Origin: Proteiniclasticum ruminis | Lineage (GTDB): Bacteria; Bacillota; Clostridia; Clostridiales; Clostridiaceae | Direction: 5' to 3' | Assembly (NCBI RefSeq): GCF_900115135.1 | Contig: NZ_FOVK01000006.1 | Coordinates: 101,070-165,069 of the forward strand | Length of the DNA stretch: 64,000 bases | Part shown: positions 17,145-26,002 of the stretch, in pieces | Numbering within the stretch: position 1 is the first letter of the stretch | Layout: every line of letters starts with the position of its first letter | Notes under the pieces: model-generated | What the model was told of the DNA's origin: nothing | What the model saw: only the letters and a program-made list of their open reading frames with translations | The model's database searches: none | Program-made: the position numbers and the translations under genes

Positions 17145-17152
17145 TGTCACTT
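17145..17152. promoter_or_regulatory. Candidate regulator half-site (upstream side)
   Basis: TGTCACTT, the exact inverse of the element at 17054-17061, located 20 bp upstream of the opuCA -35 box. Confidence 0.35.
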
Positions 17153-17160
17153 AAGGAAGT

Positions 17161-17199
17161 CAAAGAAAAAAAGACAGAACTTGCATCCACAATCTGTCT
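17161..17199 (-). terminator. Terminator after the LonB-like protease
   Basis: AGACAGA and TCTGTCT form a short stem followed by TTTTTTTCTTTG on the minus strand. It separates the protease from the opuC promoter. Confidence 0.75.
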
Positions 17200-17227
17200 C
17201 TTTTCTTTCCCATCATTCTATGATATT

Positions 17228-19618
17228 TTATTCTCTTTTTGCTTCCATGGCTTTCTGAAATTTCCTGATTTTACGGAAAGCCAAATCATACACGCTTCCA
17301 GAGAGAAACTCACCATTCTGATACCCGGCAGGGCGGCCCATGAGGATCTCCACCCCTTCATGGATATGTTTTACGGCATAAATGCTGAACAGTCCCTTGT
17401 TCACCGCTTCTATGACCTCCTCCTTCAGCATCAGATGGCTGATGTTCTGTACCGGAATCAGGACACCTTCCTCACCTGTGAGCCCTCTTTCCCTACAGAT
17501 GTCAAAAAATCCTTCGATCTTTTCTGTCACACCACCGATGGGCTGAATCTCTCCTTTCTGGTCCACAGAACCTGTCACTGCAATGGATTGGCGGATTGGA
17601 ACACCAGAAAGACTGGATAAGATGGCATACAGCTCTGTGCTGGAGGCGCTGTCTCCTTCTACCCCGCCATAGGACTGTTCAAAAGTCACTTGAGCCGTGA
17701 GACTGAGGGGTGTATCCTGAGCAAAAAGCCCCCCAAGATACCCGGATAAAGTCAATACGCCTTTGGTATGGATCTTCCCGCTCATTCTGGTCTCCCGCTC
17801 AATATTGATGACTCCTGCATCCCCCACATAGGTTCTTGCGGTGATTCTTGATGGCATACCAAAGCTGTATCCACCTGTGCTCAGCACAGAAAGTCCATTG
17901 ATCTGTCCGATCTCTTCACCTTCTGTTTTTATATGGATCACATCTTTCAGAATCTCCTCTTTCATGCGGTCTTCAAAGAGGTTCTCTCGATGTCTCCTTT
18001 CTTTCAGTGCCGCTAGAACATGTTTCTCCTCTACCCTTTCCGTGCCATCTGTTCTTGCTGCGGCTTCCGATTCATAGATCACTTCCGTCACTTTATTGAA
18101 TCTTGTGGTCAGTTTGCTTTGATCTCCAGCAATTCTTGTGCCATATTCCACTATTTTGTCCATGGCTTCCAGGCTGAAGGGATTCAGCCCTTCTCTCGTG
18201 CAGAGCTCTTCCACAAAGGCTGCGTATTTCAGCACATTCTCTGATGTTCTTTCCATCTCCAGATCAAAATCCACCCGAACTTTAAAGAGCCTTTCCAGGT
18301 CTTCATCCATCTGGTACAGATAATGATACAGTTCCGGATCGCAGATGATGATGACCTTCAGCTTCAGTGGAACAGGTTCCGGGCGAAGGGTTCCAGAAGG
18401 AATCAGCCTGTACTCCTCCCCAATGTTCTCCACAGCTGCCTGGTCATGCTTCAGCGCTTTTTTCAGTGGCTCCCAGACATTGGGATCTCTTAGAATATCT
18501 CTCATCTGAAGTATAAGAAATCCGCCGTTGGCCCTATGTATGGCACCTGGCCGAAGCATCGTGAAATCTGTCTCCATCGAAAGCATATGGGAGGTATACT
18601 CCAGTTTTCCAAACAGATGATAATAGGTAGGGTGGCTTTCGTATACCACCGGCGCTCCTTTGCAGTCTTCATTATTCACAAAAACATGCACCTGGTATTT
18701 GAGAAGCGGATTCTTTTCCGGGGCTGAAAACATGTTCTGGGGCTTTTCTTCTTCTTTCTGCCGCAACCCTCGGAATGGCGCATAATTCTTCCCAAGATCT
18801 TCTGTGAGATCAAGGAGATGATTTTCTATCTTCTCATACCCGCGGTATCTTTCCTGAAGCCTGGCAATTCTGGGCCGAACGGCTTCCAGCACATAGGTTT
18901 CCTCGATTTTTCTCAGATATTCTCTGGCATCATCCTCCAGACGCTGACTTTCCTTTAGTGTGTCATCCAGCGCTTTGGTCAGCTTTCTGCCTTTCTCATC
19001 GAGATTCTTTCTCTCCTCTGGACTGAGTTTTTCAAAGCTTTCCGGTGCCATCTGCTTCCCGTCTTTCAGTGGAATGAATACAAATCTTGGTGGCACAGGC
19101 TTCATGAGGAATCCTTCTTTTTCGGCGTCTCTTTTCATACCATCATACAGCGCATCCAGTTTCTCCTGAAGCTTCAGAACAATCTCATCTCTTTTCTTCT
19201 CATAAGCCCCATCTTCAAAGACCTTAGGAATGATGCTTTTCAGATCTTCTATGAACTCTTGCATCTCTTTTTGAAATTTCTTCCCTTCCCCCATGGGAAG
19301 TTCCACTATGATGGGTCTGTCTTCCGCTCTGAAGTTATGGATGTAGCAGTAGTCCAGAGGCTTCTCTTTCTTTTTCTCCGAAAACTCTTTAACAACAGCT
19401 TCCGTGTAGGACGTTCTTCCAGTCCCCGGTGGCCCCACCACAAAAATGTGATACCCTCTCGCTTCCATCTGAAGTCCAAACTCCATGGCTCTGGTGGCCC
19501 GTTCCTGCCCGATGACCCCCTTCCTCATGGGCATCTCCTTTCTGTTTGACATGAGCTGAAGTTCCTCCAAGGAGCAGCGCCTTGTGAGTTTTTCTACTGG
19601 TACTTTGTACTGATCCAT
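17228..19618 (-). CDS. LonB-like ATP-dependent protease (S16 family)
   Basis: AAA+ protease of 796 residues in the COG1067 branch, which lacks the long Lon N-terminal substrate domain. An N-terminal P-loop GPPGTGRTS lies near 65-73, with a helical and coiled insertion between about 140 and 270. The C-terminal S16 domain has catalytic Ser657 in GDSAS and Lys700 in GGVTEK, 43 residues apart as in Lon. It probably degrades damaged or regulatory proteins in the cytoplasm. The ATG at 19618 has AGGAG at 8-nt spacing; the 13 upstream codons were dropped. It is apparently monocistronic. Confidence 0.9.
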   Translation of the reverse strand: MDQYKVPVEKLTRRCSLEELQLMSNRKEMPMRKGVIGQERATRAMEFGLQMEARGYHIFVVGPPGTGRTSYTEAVVKEFSEKKKEKPLDYCYIHNFRAEDRPIIVELPMGEGKKFQKEMQEFIEDLKSIIPKVFEDGAYEKKRDEIVLKLQEKLDALYDGMKRDAEKEGFLMKPVPPRFVFIPLKDGKQMAPESFEKLSPEERKNLDEKGRKLTKALDDTLKESQRLEDDAREYLRKIEETYVLEAVRPRIARLQERYRGYEKIENHLLDLTEDLGKNYAPFRGLRQKEEEKPQNMFSAPEKNPLLKYQVHVFVNNEDCKGAPVVYESHPTYYHLFGKLEYTSHMLSMETDFTMLRPGAIHRANGGFLILQMRDILRDPNVWEPLKKALKHDQAAVENIGEEYRLIPSGTLRPEPVPLKLKVIIICDPELYHYLYQMDEDLERLFKVRVDFDLEMERTSENVLKYAAFVEELCTREGLNPFSLEAMDKIVEYGTRIAGDQSKLTTRFNKVTEVIYESEAAARTDGTERVEEKHVLAALKERRHRENLFEDRMKEEILKDVIHIKTEGEEIGQINGLSVLSTGGYSFGMPSRITARTYVGDAGVINIERETRMSGKIHTKGVLTLSGYLGGLFAQDTPLSLTAQVTFEQSYGGVEGDSASSTELYAILSSLSGVPIRQSIAVTGSVDQKGEIQPIGGVTEKIEGFFDICRERGLTGEEGVLIPVQNISHLMLKEEVIEAVNKGLFSIYAVKHIHEGVEILMGRPAGYQNGEFLSGSVYDLAFRKIRKFQKAMEAKRE

Positions 19619-19750
19619 CTTCTTCTCTCCTCTCATAATGAAAGCAATTGAAAACACCCCAAAAGAATCTCTCCTTTAGGGTGCACCATTGTTGTTTCTC
19701 TTTCTTCTGTCTCCCAAAAGAGATGATCGCAAGAAAGTATCGATTGAATA

Positions 19751-20290
19751 TTATAACCAGTTTCTTTTTCTGAAGAACTCTTCTCTTGTCATGGAGTAGC
19801 AGACATCATCCACCACTTCACCGGTGGGAAGCACAGAGCACTTTCTTATGATGCCCTCATATACCAGTCCCGCTTTTTTCAGCACCTTTCCAGATTTCTC
19901 GTTGAAAGGATAATAATAGGCAGACACAAGATCCATCCCCAGTGTGAGGAAAATATAGTCAAGAAGACCTTCCACCGCCTCAGACATGAGACCTTTTCCC
20001 CAGTATGGGCTGGAGAGCACATACCCAATCATAACGCCGCCTTTATACTCTCTCTTTCTGTCTTCATGGCATCCTAAGGAGCCGATGACTTTTCCGCTGC
20101 TTTTCAGTGTCATAGCAAAAATATCCTCGCTGCTGACAAAGCTCTTTAGGATCTCCAGTGACTCTTCTTTGGATTCATGAGGCTTCCATCCTGCAGGAGG
20201 TCCCACCAGGGGATCCTTCGCATATTCATAAAAGTCTTCCAGGTCTTCCAGCGTAAACCTTCGTAAACACAACCTCTCCGTCTCAATCAT
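19751..20290 (-). CDS. GNAT N-acetyltransferase, RimJ/RimL type
   Basis: Acetyltransferase of 179 residues. It opens with IETERLCLRRF, the usual start of the RimJ/RimL-like branch acting on protein N-termini or small amines. The acetyl-CoA pyrophosphate loop is YWGKGLMSEA near 95-104, and a late KAGLVYEG strand completes the fold. The acceptor is unknown. It is a single gene, and a weak hairpin at about 19650-19684 may terminate it. Confidence 0.82.
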   Translation of the reverse strand: MIETERLCLRRFTLEDLEDFYEYAKDPLVGPPAGWKPHESKEESLEILKSFVSSEDIFAMTLKSSGKVIGSLGCHEDRKREYKGGVMIGYVLSSPYWGKGLMSEAVEGLLDYIFLTLGMDLVSAYYYPFNEKSGKVLKKAGLVYEGIIRKCSVLPTGEVVDDVCYSMTREEFFRKRNWL

Positions 20291-20454
20291 TCTGCATCAC
20301 TTCCTACTTCTGTCTTAATTTCATCATATCATATGGCGACGTAAAATTAACAGCCGATTATGATACCTGATGGATTTTCAGGCATATGCGTCAAACTCTC
20401 ATTTTAGATGAACTGCCCCCAGGCAAGAAAACAAAGCACACACACCTTTCTTCA

Positions 20455-21036
20455 CTAAAACCCGTCTTCTCCAACCAAAGATACAAAACGTACCCATTCT
20501 AGGGCTTCCACATGAAGATATCCTTCCTTATCTTTCTCCACTAGAAAGAGCCTCTGAAGACCTTCTTCTCCCACCGGGATCACCATTTTACCACCTGGTG
20601 CCAGCTGACTTGCCAGAGCTTTCGGCAGTCTTACCGCTGCTGCAGTCACCATGATCCGGTCAAAGGGTGCTTTTTCCTCCCAGCCATAGGTGCCGTCTCC
20701 GATCTTAAAGTGTATGTTTTTGAATCCAAGTCCATCCAGTCTCTTTTTTGCTTTGTGATAAAGTTCCTCAATCCGTTCCACCGTATACACTTCTTTGACG
20801 AACTGTGCAAGGATGGCTGTCTGATATCCGGAGCCAGTACCTATTTCAAGGACTTTATGACTTTTCTCAAGATCCAGAAGCTCTGTCATTTTCAGTACCA
20901 GGGTCGGCTGTGAGATCGTCTGTCCAAATCCGATGGGAAGAGGATGATCAAAAGCTGCTTCCTTGTGCTGGGACTCATCCAGAAAGTATGCGCGGTCCAA
21001 AGAGAGAAAATACTTCTTTAGGGCTTCCTTATCCAT
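20455..21036 (-). CDS. pcm: Protein-L-isoaspartate O-methyltransferase
   Basis: SAM-dependent enzyme of 193 residues that methylates isoaspartyl residues so damaged proteins can be repaired. PCMT features are the substrate motif GQTISQP near 38-44, the SAM motif VLEIGTGSGYQ near 62-72, and acidic YTVERIEEL. The later FDRIMVTAA and GGKMVIPVG strands are also present. The ATG at 21036 is preceded by AGGAAGG at 8 nt; an upstream GTG overlaps that site. It is single, with a 165-bp downstream gap that shows no clear element. Confidence 0.9.
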   Translation of the reverse strand: MDKEALKKYFLSLDRAYFLDESQHKEAAFDHPLPIGFGQTISQPTLVLKMTELLDLEKSHKVLEIGTGSGYQTAILAQFVKEVYTVERIEELYHKAKKRLDGLGFKNIHFKIGDGTYGWEEKAPFDRIMVTAAAVRLPKALASQLAPGGKMVIPVGEEGLQRLFLVEKDKEGYLHVEALEWVRFVSLVGEDGF

Positions 21037-21090
21037 GGTAAACACCTTCCTATTACCCCGAAGATACTACAATAACAGTGAAACAGCAAC

Positions 21091-21118
21091 AAAAAAAAGA
21101 AGATACCGCTGTATCTTC
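21091..21118 (-). terminator. Terminator after the NifX-like gene
   Basis: GAAGATAC-AGCG-GTATCTTC followed by TTTTTTTT on the minus strand, 26 bases after the stop. Confidence 0.88.
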
Positions 21119-21143
21119 CTCTCCTGTTCATGATCACTTGTGT

Positions 21144-21539
21144 CTAGCGGCACCCGCCCTGGCCATGACAGCCATGTTCTCCACTGCCATGATCATGAGA
21201 ATGATCATGATGCCCTTTACATGCTTCTCCCCGGGACTGAAGGTTTCCAAGAAGATATTCGTTTACCGCATCTGCCGGTGCGCCTTCTGCTCCCCGTACT
21301 ACTTCGATGCCTCCAGCTTCAAGCTTTTGTACCGCTCCTTCACCAAGTCCACCCGTGATGAGCACCCCCACTTTCTCCTTGATGAGAAGCTGAGGCAGTG
21401 AACCTTTTCCATGACCTGGACTGTGAATGGTTTTTGTCTCCTGGAAGGAATCCTTTGTTCCTTCAAACACCTTAAACACTTCACTGTGTCCAAAGTGCAT
21501 CGAAATTTCCTCTCCAATACAAGCAACCGCAATTTTCAT
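21144..21539 (-). CDS. NifB/NifX-type cofactor-binding protein with His-rich tail
   Basis: Small protein of 131 residues. Residues 1-100 match the dinitrogenase iron-molybdenum cofactor domain (MKIAVAC, HFGHSEVF, ITGGLGEGAV). The last ~25 residues hold about nine His and two Cys (HHDHSHDHG). In the absence of nif genes such proteins are thought to bind metal clusters. The ATG at 21539 follows AGGAGGG; an upstream GTG-type start was rejected. The DUF134 gene ends 19 bp upstream on the same strand, a pairing common in anaerobes. Confidence 0.85.
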   Translation of the reverse strand: MKIAVACIGEEISMHFGHSEVFKVFEGTKDSFQETKTIHSPGHGKGSLPQLLIKEKVGVLITGGLGEGAVQKLEAGGIEVVRGAEGAPADAVNEYLLGNLQSRGEACKGHHDHSHDHGSGEHGCHGQGGCR

Positions 21540-21558
21540 ACAAGGCCCTCCTGAAAAA

Positions 21559-21945
21559 TTATTTTTTCGGACAGTCACAAGGAGGCTGATCTTCTCTCTG
21601 GCAGCAGGCTCTTCGCTTCCCCATTCTGGTGCTGCATCTTCTTTGATCCTCTTCAGAAATCTTCACTTCTCCTCCCTCAATCCGAAGCCTGACTCCGAAA
21701 ACAAGAAGTTCTGAAAGCTTCTTTCTGGCACTGCTGTATATGCTTTGTACTGTAGTTCTGGCGACGCCCATGATCTTTGCACATTCTTCCTGAGTCATCC
21801 CTTCATAATCCATAAGTCTGATGGTTTCATATTCATCCAGTGTCATAATGACCACATCTTCCACTGTCCCCTCCTCCTGGATGGGACCAAACTCTTTCAG
21901 AACAGGCACACAGCATACATTTCTCCATTTCATTGGTCTTGGCAT
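21559..21945 (-). CDS. DUF134/UPF0251 family DNA-binding protein
   Basis: Predicted regulator of 128 residues. It starts MPRPMKWR with the conserved N-terminal Cys pair, then has LDEYETIRL and a helix-turn-helix (MTQEECAKIMGVARTTVQSI) at about 50-70. The C-terminal tail has several Cys (CCQREDQPPCDC), suggesting metal or Fe-S binding. It is likely to control the NifX-like gene it precedes. The ATG at 21945 follows GAGAGGAG. Confidence 0.85.
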   Translation of the reverse strand: MPRPMKWRNVCCVPVLKEFGPIQEEGTVEDVVIMTLDEYETIRLMDYEGMTQEECAKIMGVARTTVQSIYSSARKKLSELLVFGVRLRIEGGEVKISEEDQRRCSTRMGKRRACCQREDQPPCDCPKK

Positions 21946-22020
21946 TGACTTTCTCCTCTCCCTGGACCTCACGAGTCCATTTTACTCCATTTATGACATA
22001 TGTCAATAATAATTTTATTC

Positions 22021-22791
22021 TTAAATCAGCATCTGGTTGCGGTCATTATAAAGGGTTCTGTATCCGAAATAAAGCGCTGAAAACACCGTCAGACACACCA
22101 CCGTCGTGATGGCAATCATGATGGCAATCTGATATAGAATCGCCGTCATAGGCAGTGTACCTGAAAGAATCTGACCCGTCATCATCCCCGGAAGTGAAAT
22201 GATGCCCATGCCCAGCATAGAGTTCAGTGTAGGCAAAAGTGCAGTTTCCAGGGCACTGTTCACAAAGGGCAATAGGATCTTCCTCGGTGTTACTCCTACA
22301 TACAGCAAGGACTCTACCCGATTTCTCTGGGAAGAAAGATTCTCATTGAAGGACTTCAGTGCCAGGGTCAGACCTGTCATAGCATTGCCAAAAATCATGC
22401 CACTGAGAGGAATGGTGTATTGAGGATTGAAAAAGTCCATTCTGACCACAACTACAACAAAGAAGAACACCACTGCAGTGCCTGCGCCAGATAGGGATAT
22501 GGCAATGGCAGTTTTAAACTTCTTGTTGAGATGTCTGTTCTTTCCAAGAACCCTCATTGTTGCAAAAATTGTCATAGACAGAATGTAAGCCACCGTGAAT
22601 AAAGGATGCGGATTCTTCAGAATATACGTAAGAACAAGCCCCGCAAGAACCAGCTGAACTGTCATTCGCACACTGGCCCAAATAAGCAGTTTTGTTTTCT
22701 GGATCTTGGCTTTCTTCATGAGGGCCAGAACCACAAGTAAAAGCACATATATCAGGGCAAACTGCCCTAAGGTCATTTCTACTATGCCCAT
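22021..22791 (-). CDS. fetB: FetB/UPF0014 family ABC permease
   Basis: Membrane protein of 256 residues with about seven hydrophobic segments, matching the FetB family. Visible signatures are the WASVRMTVQL segment, the central IPLSGMIFGNAMTG motif and GMMTGQILSG. In Escherichia coli FetAB is an iron exporter that relieves iron-dependent oxidative stress; that role is inferred here. ATG is preceded by GGAGG. It starts 2 bp after the ATPase stop. Confidence 0.87.
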   Translation of the reverse strand: MGIVEMTLGQFALIYVLLLVVLALMKKAKIQKTKLLIWASVRMTVQLVLAGLVLTYILKNPHPLFTVAYILSMTIFATMRVLGKNRHLNKKFKTAIAISLSGAGTAVVFFFVVVVVRMDFFNPQYTIPLSGMIFGNAMTGLTLALKSFNENLSSQRNRVESLLYVGVTPRKILLPFVNSALETALLPTLNSMLGMGIISLPGMMTGQILSGTLPMTAILYQIAIMIAITTVVCLTVFSALYFGYRTLYNDRNQMLI

Positions 22792-22793
22792 CT

Positions 22794-23423
22794 CTACGCC
22801 TCCTCTCTCGTGATGCTGACAAGATGGTCTGAGAATTCTTCAGCCAACGCATCATCATGGCTTACCACAATCATCGTCATCTCTTTTTCTGCTGCGAACT
22901 CTTTCAGGTTCTTCAAGAGCATCCTGGCCGTCTTAAGATCCAGTGCCGACGTAGGCTCGTCCAGAAGAAGCACCTTGGGAAGGAAAGAAAGATAGATGGC
23001 GATATAGACCCTTTGACGTTCTCCTCCGGACAGAGATACACAGGATTTGAGAAGCCCAAAATCCGCTTCACATAATCTTAAATAGCTAAGCATGGTTTCT
23101 TCATCCGGCGCAGGAAGATCCCGATAACTGTAATAAAGCCTGAAATTCTCTTCGATGGACTCATCAAAGAGATACACACTCTGTCCGATGAGAATCACTT
23201 CTTTTCTCAGCTCCACCGTATCAAAGCTCTCCAGCTCTTTTCCCTCATAATAGATGGAGCCGCTGCTTGGACTGGCACTGGCGTTAAGAAGCTTCAAAAG
23301 GCTGCTCTTCCCCGCTCCGCTGGGACCTTTGATAAAGGTCATGCCTGTTCTTGGGATGGCAATGTCTTTATAGGACAGCATATTTAAAAAACGAAGATTT
23401 TCTGTTTTGAAGATTTCTTTCAT
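22794..23423 (-). CDS. fetA: FetA-type ABC transporter ATP-binding protein
   Basis: ATPase of 209 residues and partner of the FetB-like permease. It shows Walker A GPSGAGKSS near 32-40, the signature SLSGGERQR and Walker B VLLLDEPTSALD. The ATG at 23423 was selected because AAGGAG lies six bases upstream; the adjacent ATG at 23426 is the alternative. Metal specificity rests on the permease partner. Confidence 0.85.
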   Translation of the reverse strand: MKEIFKTENLRFLNMLSYKDIAIPRTGMTFIKGPSGAGKSSLLKLLNASASPSSGSIYYEGKELESFDTVELRKEVILIGQSVYLFDESIEENFRLYYSYRDLPAPDEETMLSYLRLCEADFGLLKSCVSLSGGERQRVYIAIYLSFLPKVLLLDEPTSALDLKTARMLLKNLKEFAAEKEMTMIVVSHDDALAEEFSDHLVSITREEA

Positions 23424-23462
23424 CATACGCTCCTTTGCATAATGCTCGTTGGATAGTCTCAT

Positions 23463-23518
23463 TATACCAAAAGAATCAGGCAGTGTGCTCCATGAGGGAG
23501 CTGCCCGATTCTTTTTAA
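23463..23518. terminator. Bidirectional terminator at the end of the surface-polysaccharide-type operon
   Basis: AAAAGAATCAGGCAG pairs with CTGCCCGATTCTTTT. The T run on the minus strand follows the GT2 stop. It marks the operon end. Confidence 0.85.
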
Positions 23519-23521
23519 AAC

Positions 23522-24922
23522 TTATACGTAATTCTGTTTGGTTCTTTGGATCTGTCCCCAGGAAGTTCTTTTTCTCTTATAGCCAATGAATGCCGTAGCT
23601 CTGACAAAAGACAGCACATAGCGGTAAATCGCCGTTTCCAGCGTTACCATGATCAGTGCCTTGATGATATCAGAGAAGTGAAGCTTTATCCCTTGGCTGT
23701 ATACTCTTTGGAAAAACGCTGTAATGGAGAGTATCACATTATACACCGTATAAATGATGAAAAGCCTGATCATAAAGGGCACAAAGAGGAGATTCAGCTG
23801 CCAGGCTAGGACAATATTGATCAGACCTATGATCTCTATAAACGGTGAAAGAAGCTCAAACAGAACATAATAAAGATAAGAAAACATTCTGGGGAATCCC
23901 GCTTTAAAGGGATTGATCATGGCTCTGTACTGCCACAGAGACTGGAATAGACCTAGATACCACCTCTTCCTCTGCTTGATGATATCTTTCAGGGAAGAAG
24001 GAGACTGACTCCAGCAGATGGCTCTTGGTTCATAGGCGAGCCTGCATTTCTTTTGGTTGTTGATACAGAAGTTATTGATTTTCATCACAAGCTCCATATC
24101 CTCTCCCAAGGTATCTGTGCTATACCCGCCCACAGCAATGAGCACTTCTTTTTTAAACAGCCCGAAGGCCCCAGATATGATGAGATTCGCATTGAACTGA
24201 TCCAGAAAAATCCTGGAAGCAAGGAATGAGCGGTCATACTCTACCACCTGCATCCCCACGATGGGATTCCAGGGTACATGGTAGTCAATGACTTTTCCTT
24301 TATCCATGAGGACCGTTTGCGCAATTCTGATCATTCCCCCCACAGCAACAATACGTTCATCTCTTAGAATCGGCTGTATGATTTTCTCCAGTGAATCCCT
24401 TTGTAAAAGAGAGTCCGCATCAATGGAGACCACATATGGATACCGGGATAGGTTCGCCGCAGCATTAAGCGCGTCTCCCTTTCCCCCATTCTCTTTGATG
24501 ACAAGGGTTATCTGGATATTATTATAGGTAGTTTCATAAACCTCCAGCACCTTCTTGCACGGAATGCGCATCTGGATGGGACGCCTGGTTCTCTTCATCT
24601 GAAAAGCTTGGATCAGCGTTTCTGATGTTTTATCTTTAGATCCATCATCCACAATGACCAGTTCATAGAGCTTGTACTCAAGATTCAAAAGACTGCTGAC
24701 ACTGTCCACGATGGTGATCTCCTCATTGTAGGCCGGAACCAGAAGGGAGATGGGCACGTAGTAGCCGTGTTTCAGCTCATTTCTATAGCGGATCATCCGG
24801 TCTTGGGTATAAAGCTGTATCGCACCGAATAAGACGGTGATGATCAGATAGGTCGTATAAATCAGCATATAGATGAGAAAAAAATACCCAATGGTCTGTA
24901 CCAGGTTTTCAAAAAAAAGCAC
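23522..24922 (-). CDS. Processive family 2 glycosyltransferase (PgaC/BcsA-like synthase)
   Basis: Membrane glycosyltransferase of 466 residues that probably polymerises and exports a polysaccharide. Two N-terminal helices precede the GT-A domain: VPAYNEE (62-68), DDGS (92-95), NGGKGDALN (145-153), DAD (168-170), GED (273-275) and QRKRW (317-321). About four helices follow. The QxxRW motif defines processive synthases such as those of cellulose and poly-N-acetylglucosamine. No PilZ domain is present. The start is GTG, directly abutting the upstream stop and preceded by GGAGGGG. It is the last gene of the seven-gene operon. The sugar is unknown. Confidence 0.88.
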   Translation of the reverse strand: MLFFENLVQTIGYFFLIYMLIYTTYLIITVLFGAIQLYTQDRMIRYRNELKHGYYVPISLLVPAYNEEITIVDSVSSLLNLEYKLYELVIVDDGSKDKTSETLIQAFQMKRTRRPIQMRIPCKKVLEVYETTYNNIQITLVIKENGGKGDALNAAANLSRYPYVVSIDADSLLQRDSLEKIIQPILRDERIVAVGGMIRIAQTVLMDKGKVIDYHVPWNPIVGMQVVEYDRSFLASRIFLDQFNANLIISGAFGLFKKEVLIAVGGYSTDTLGEDMELVMKINNFCINNQKKCRLAYEPRAICWSQSPSSLKDIIKQRKRWYLGLFQSLWQYRAMINPFKAGFPRMFSYLYYVLFELLSPFIEIIGLINIVLAWQLNLLFVPFMIRLFIIYTVYNVILSITAFFQRVYSQGIKLHFSDIIKALIMVTLETAIYRYVLSFVRATAFIGYKRKRTSWGQIQRTKQNYV

Positions 24923-26002
24923 TTATTTCCCCCTCCTTTCACTGATCCGATAAAGCAGAATGTCTTTTGCATATCTGTCTTCATCCAGAAAAACATCCTT
25001 CAAATCCACCAGGTTCACCTTCAGTTCAAGGAGAGATTCGCTGACATTGAATCTCACGTACCAATTGGGATCTCGGAGCGCTTCTTTCAGCACTTCCACC
25101 GTTTCTTTTGCCTTATAGCTGCCCAGAGTTCTTGCCGAAACTACCCGGAGCTGATATAGATTTTCTCTGTTCAGCAGGTAATTATACAGTAACGGTCTTG
25201 CCTTTTCATAGGGATACTTTTTAAGATACCGTAGTGCAGCCAGACGGATCTCCAGATTTTTCGACTCATCCACTGCACACTGGAGCATTTCTTCCTTATA
25301 GCGTTCGCTGGTGAGAGATATGAACTGAATGATCCCCTGCTGAATGAAATCACTGTAGGTATCTCTTTTCTCGCATAATGCCTTTGCGAGGTTTTCCCGG
25401 TCTCCTGTAAAAAGAACCAGACCGTCCCCAAGAAGCTTGGGATGGTGGAACCAGTTTTCATCCGTGAGAATAGAGAAAAACCGAAGTACCCACTCCTCAT
25501 GTCCACAGCTGTAGATCGCCTTCAGCACACTTTCTCTGACATAAACCGTAGATGGCTTCAGATACTCCAGAAATACATAGAGAAGTTTTTCCTGTGACCA
25601 CTGCCCCTTATTGAACGCAGAAAAGAACTGACAAAAATAGGACTTCTCCATGACACCTTTGGTTCCATAATGCATGGCAAGTTTTACGATAGAATCCTCC
25701 ATATCATGAAGAAACATCCTGAAAGACTCTTCCTTGCTGTTGAAGCTTTCCAGGGCCAGATGAAAATTCATGAGATTGCCCGGCTTTTTCAGGTCTCTTT
25801 CCATCCGTTTTCTGAAGCTTTTATCCATTGCAGCTGTTTTGCTCTGCCTCTGAATCTGCTGTGAAACGAGAACTTTCCACTTATTCTCCACTCTTCGGTT
25901 CACAAATTTACGATAATAATTGTAAAAGATATAAAACACGGTATAGGAGAGAATGAGCATACAGATGAAAAAATAACTATAAAGAATCACATTGACGATC
26001 AT
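24923..26002 (-). CDS. Membrane-anchored HEAT-repeat protein
   Basis: A 359-residue protein with one N-terminal transmembrane helix (about 5-28) and a long helical cytoplasmic region. The last 150 residues contain HEAT-like units (LRALRYLKKYPYEKARPLL, VSARTLGSYKAKETVEVLKEAL, VRFNVSESLLEL). Such repeats serve as protein-binding scaffolds. It overlaps the upstream gene by ATGA and abuts the synthase GTG, so it is probably a partner of the synthase, comparable in position to accessory subunits of other polysaccharide synthases. No catalytic motif was seen. Confidence 0.75.
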   Translation of the reverse strand: MIVNVILYSYFFICMLILSYTVFYIFYNYYRKFVNRRVENKWKVLVSQQIQRQSKTAAMDKSFRKRMERDLKKPGNLMNFHLALESFNSKEESFRMFLHDMEDSIVKLAMHYGTKGVMEKSYFCQFFSAFNKGQWSQEKLLYVFLEYLKPSTVYVRESVLKAIYSCGHEEWVLRFFSILTDENWFHHPKLLGDGLVLFTGDRENLAKALCEKRDTYSDFIQQGIIQFISLTSERYKEEMLQCAVDESKNLEIRLAALRYLKKYPYEKARPLLYNYLLNRENLYQLRVVSARTLGSYKAKETVEVLKEALRDPNWYVRFNVSESLLELKVNLVDLKDVFLDEDRYAKDILLYRISERRGK

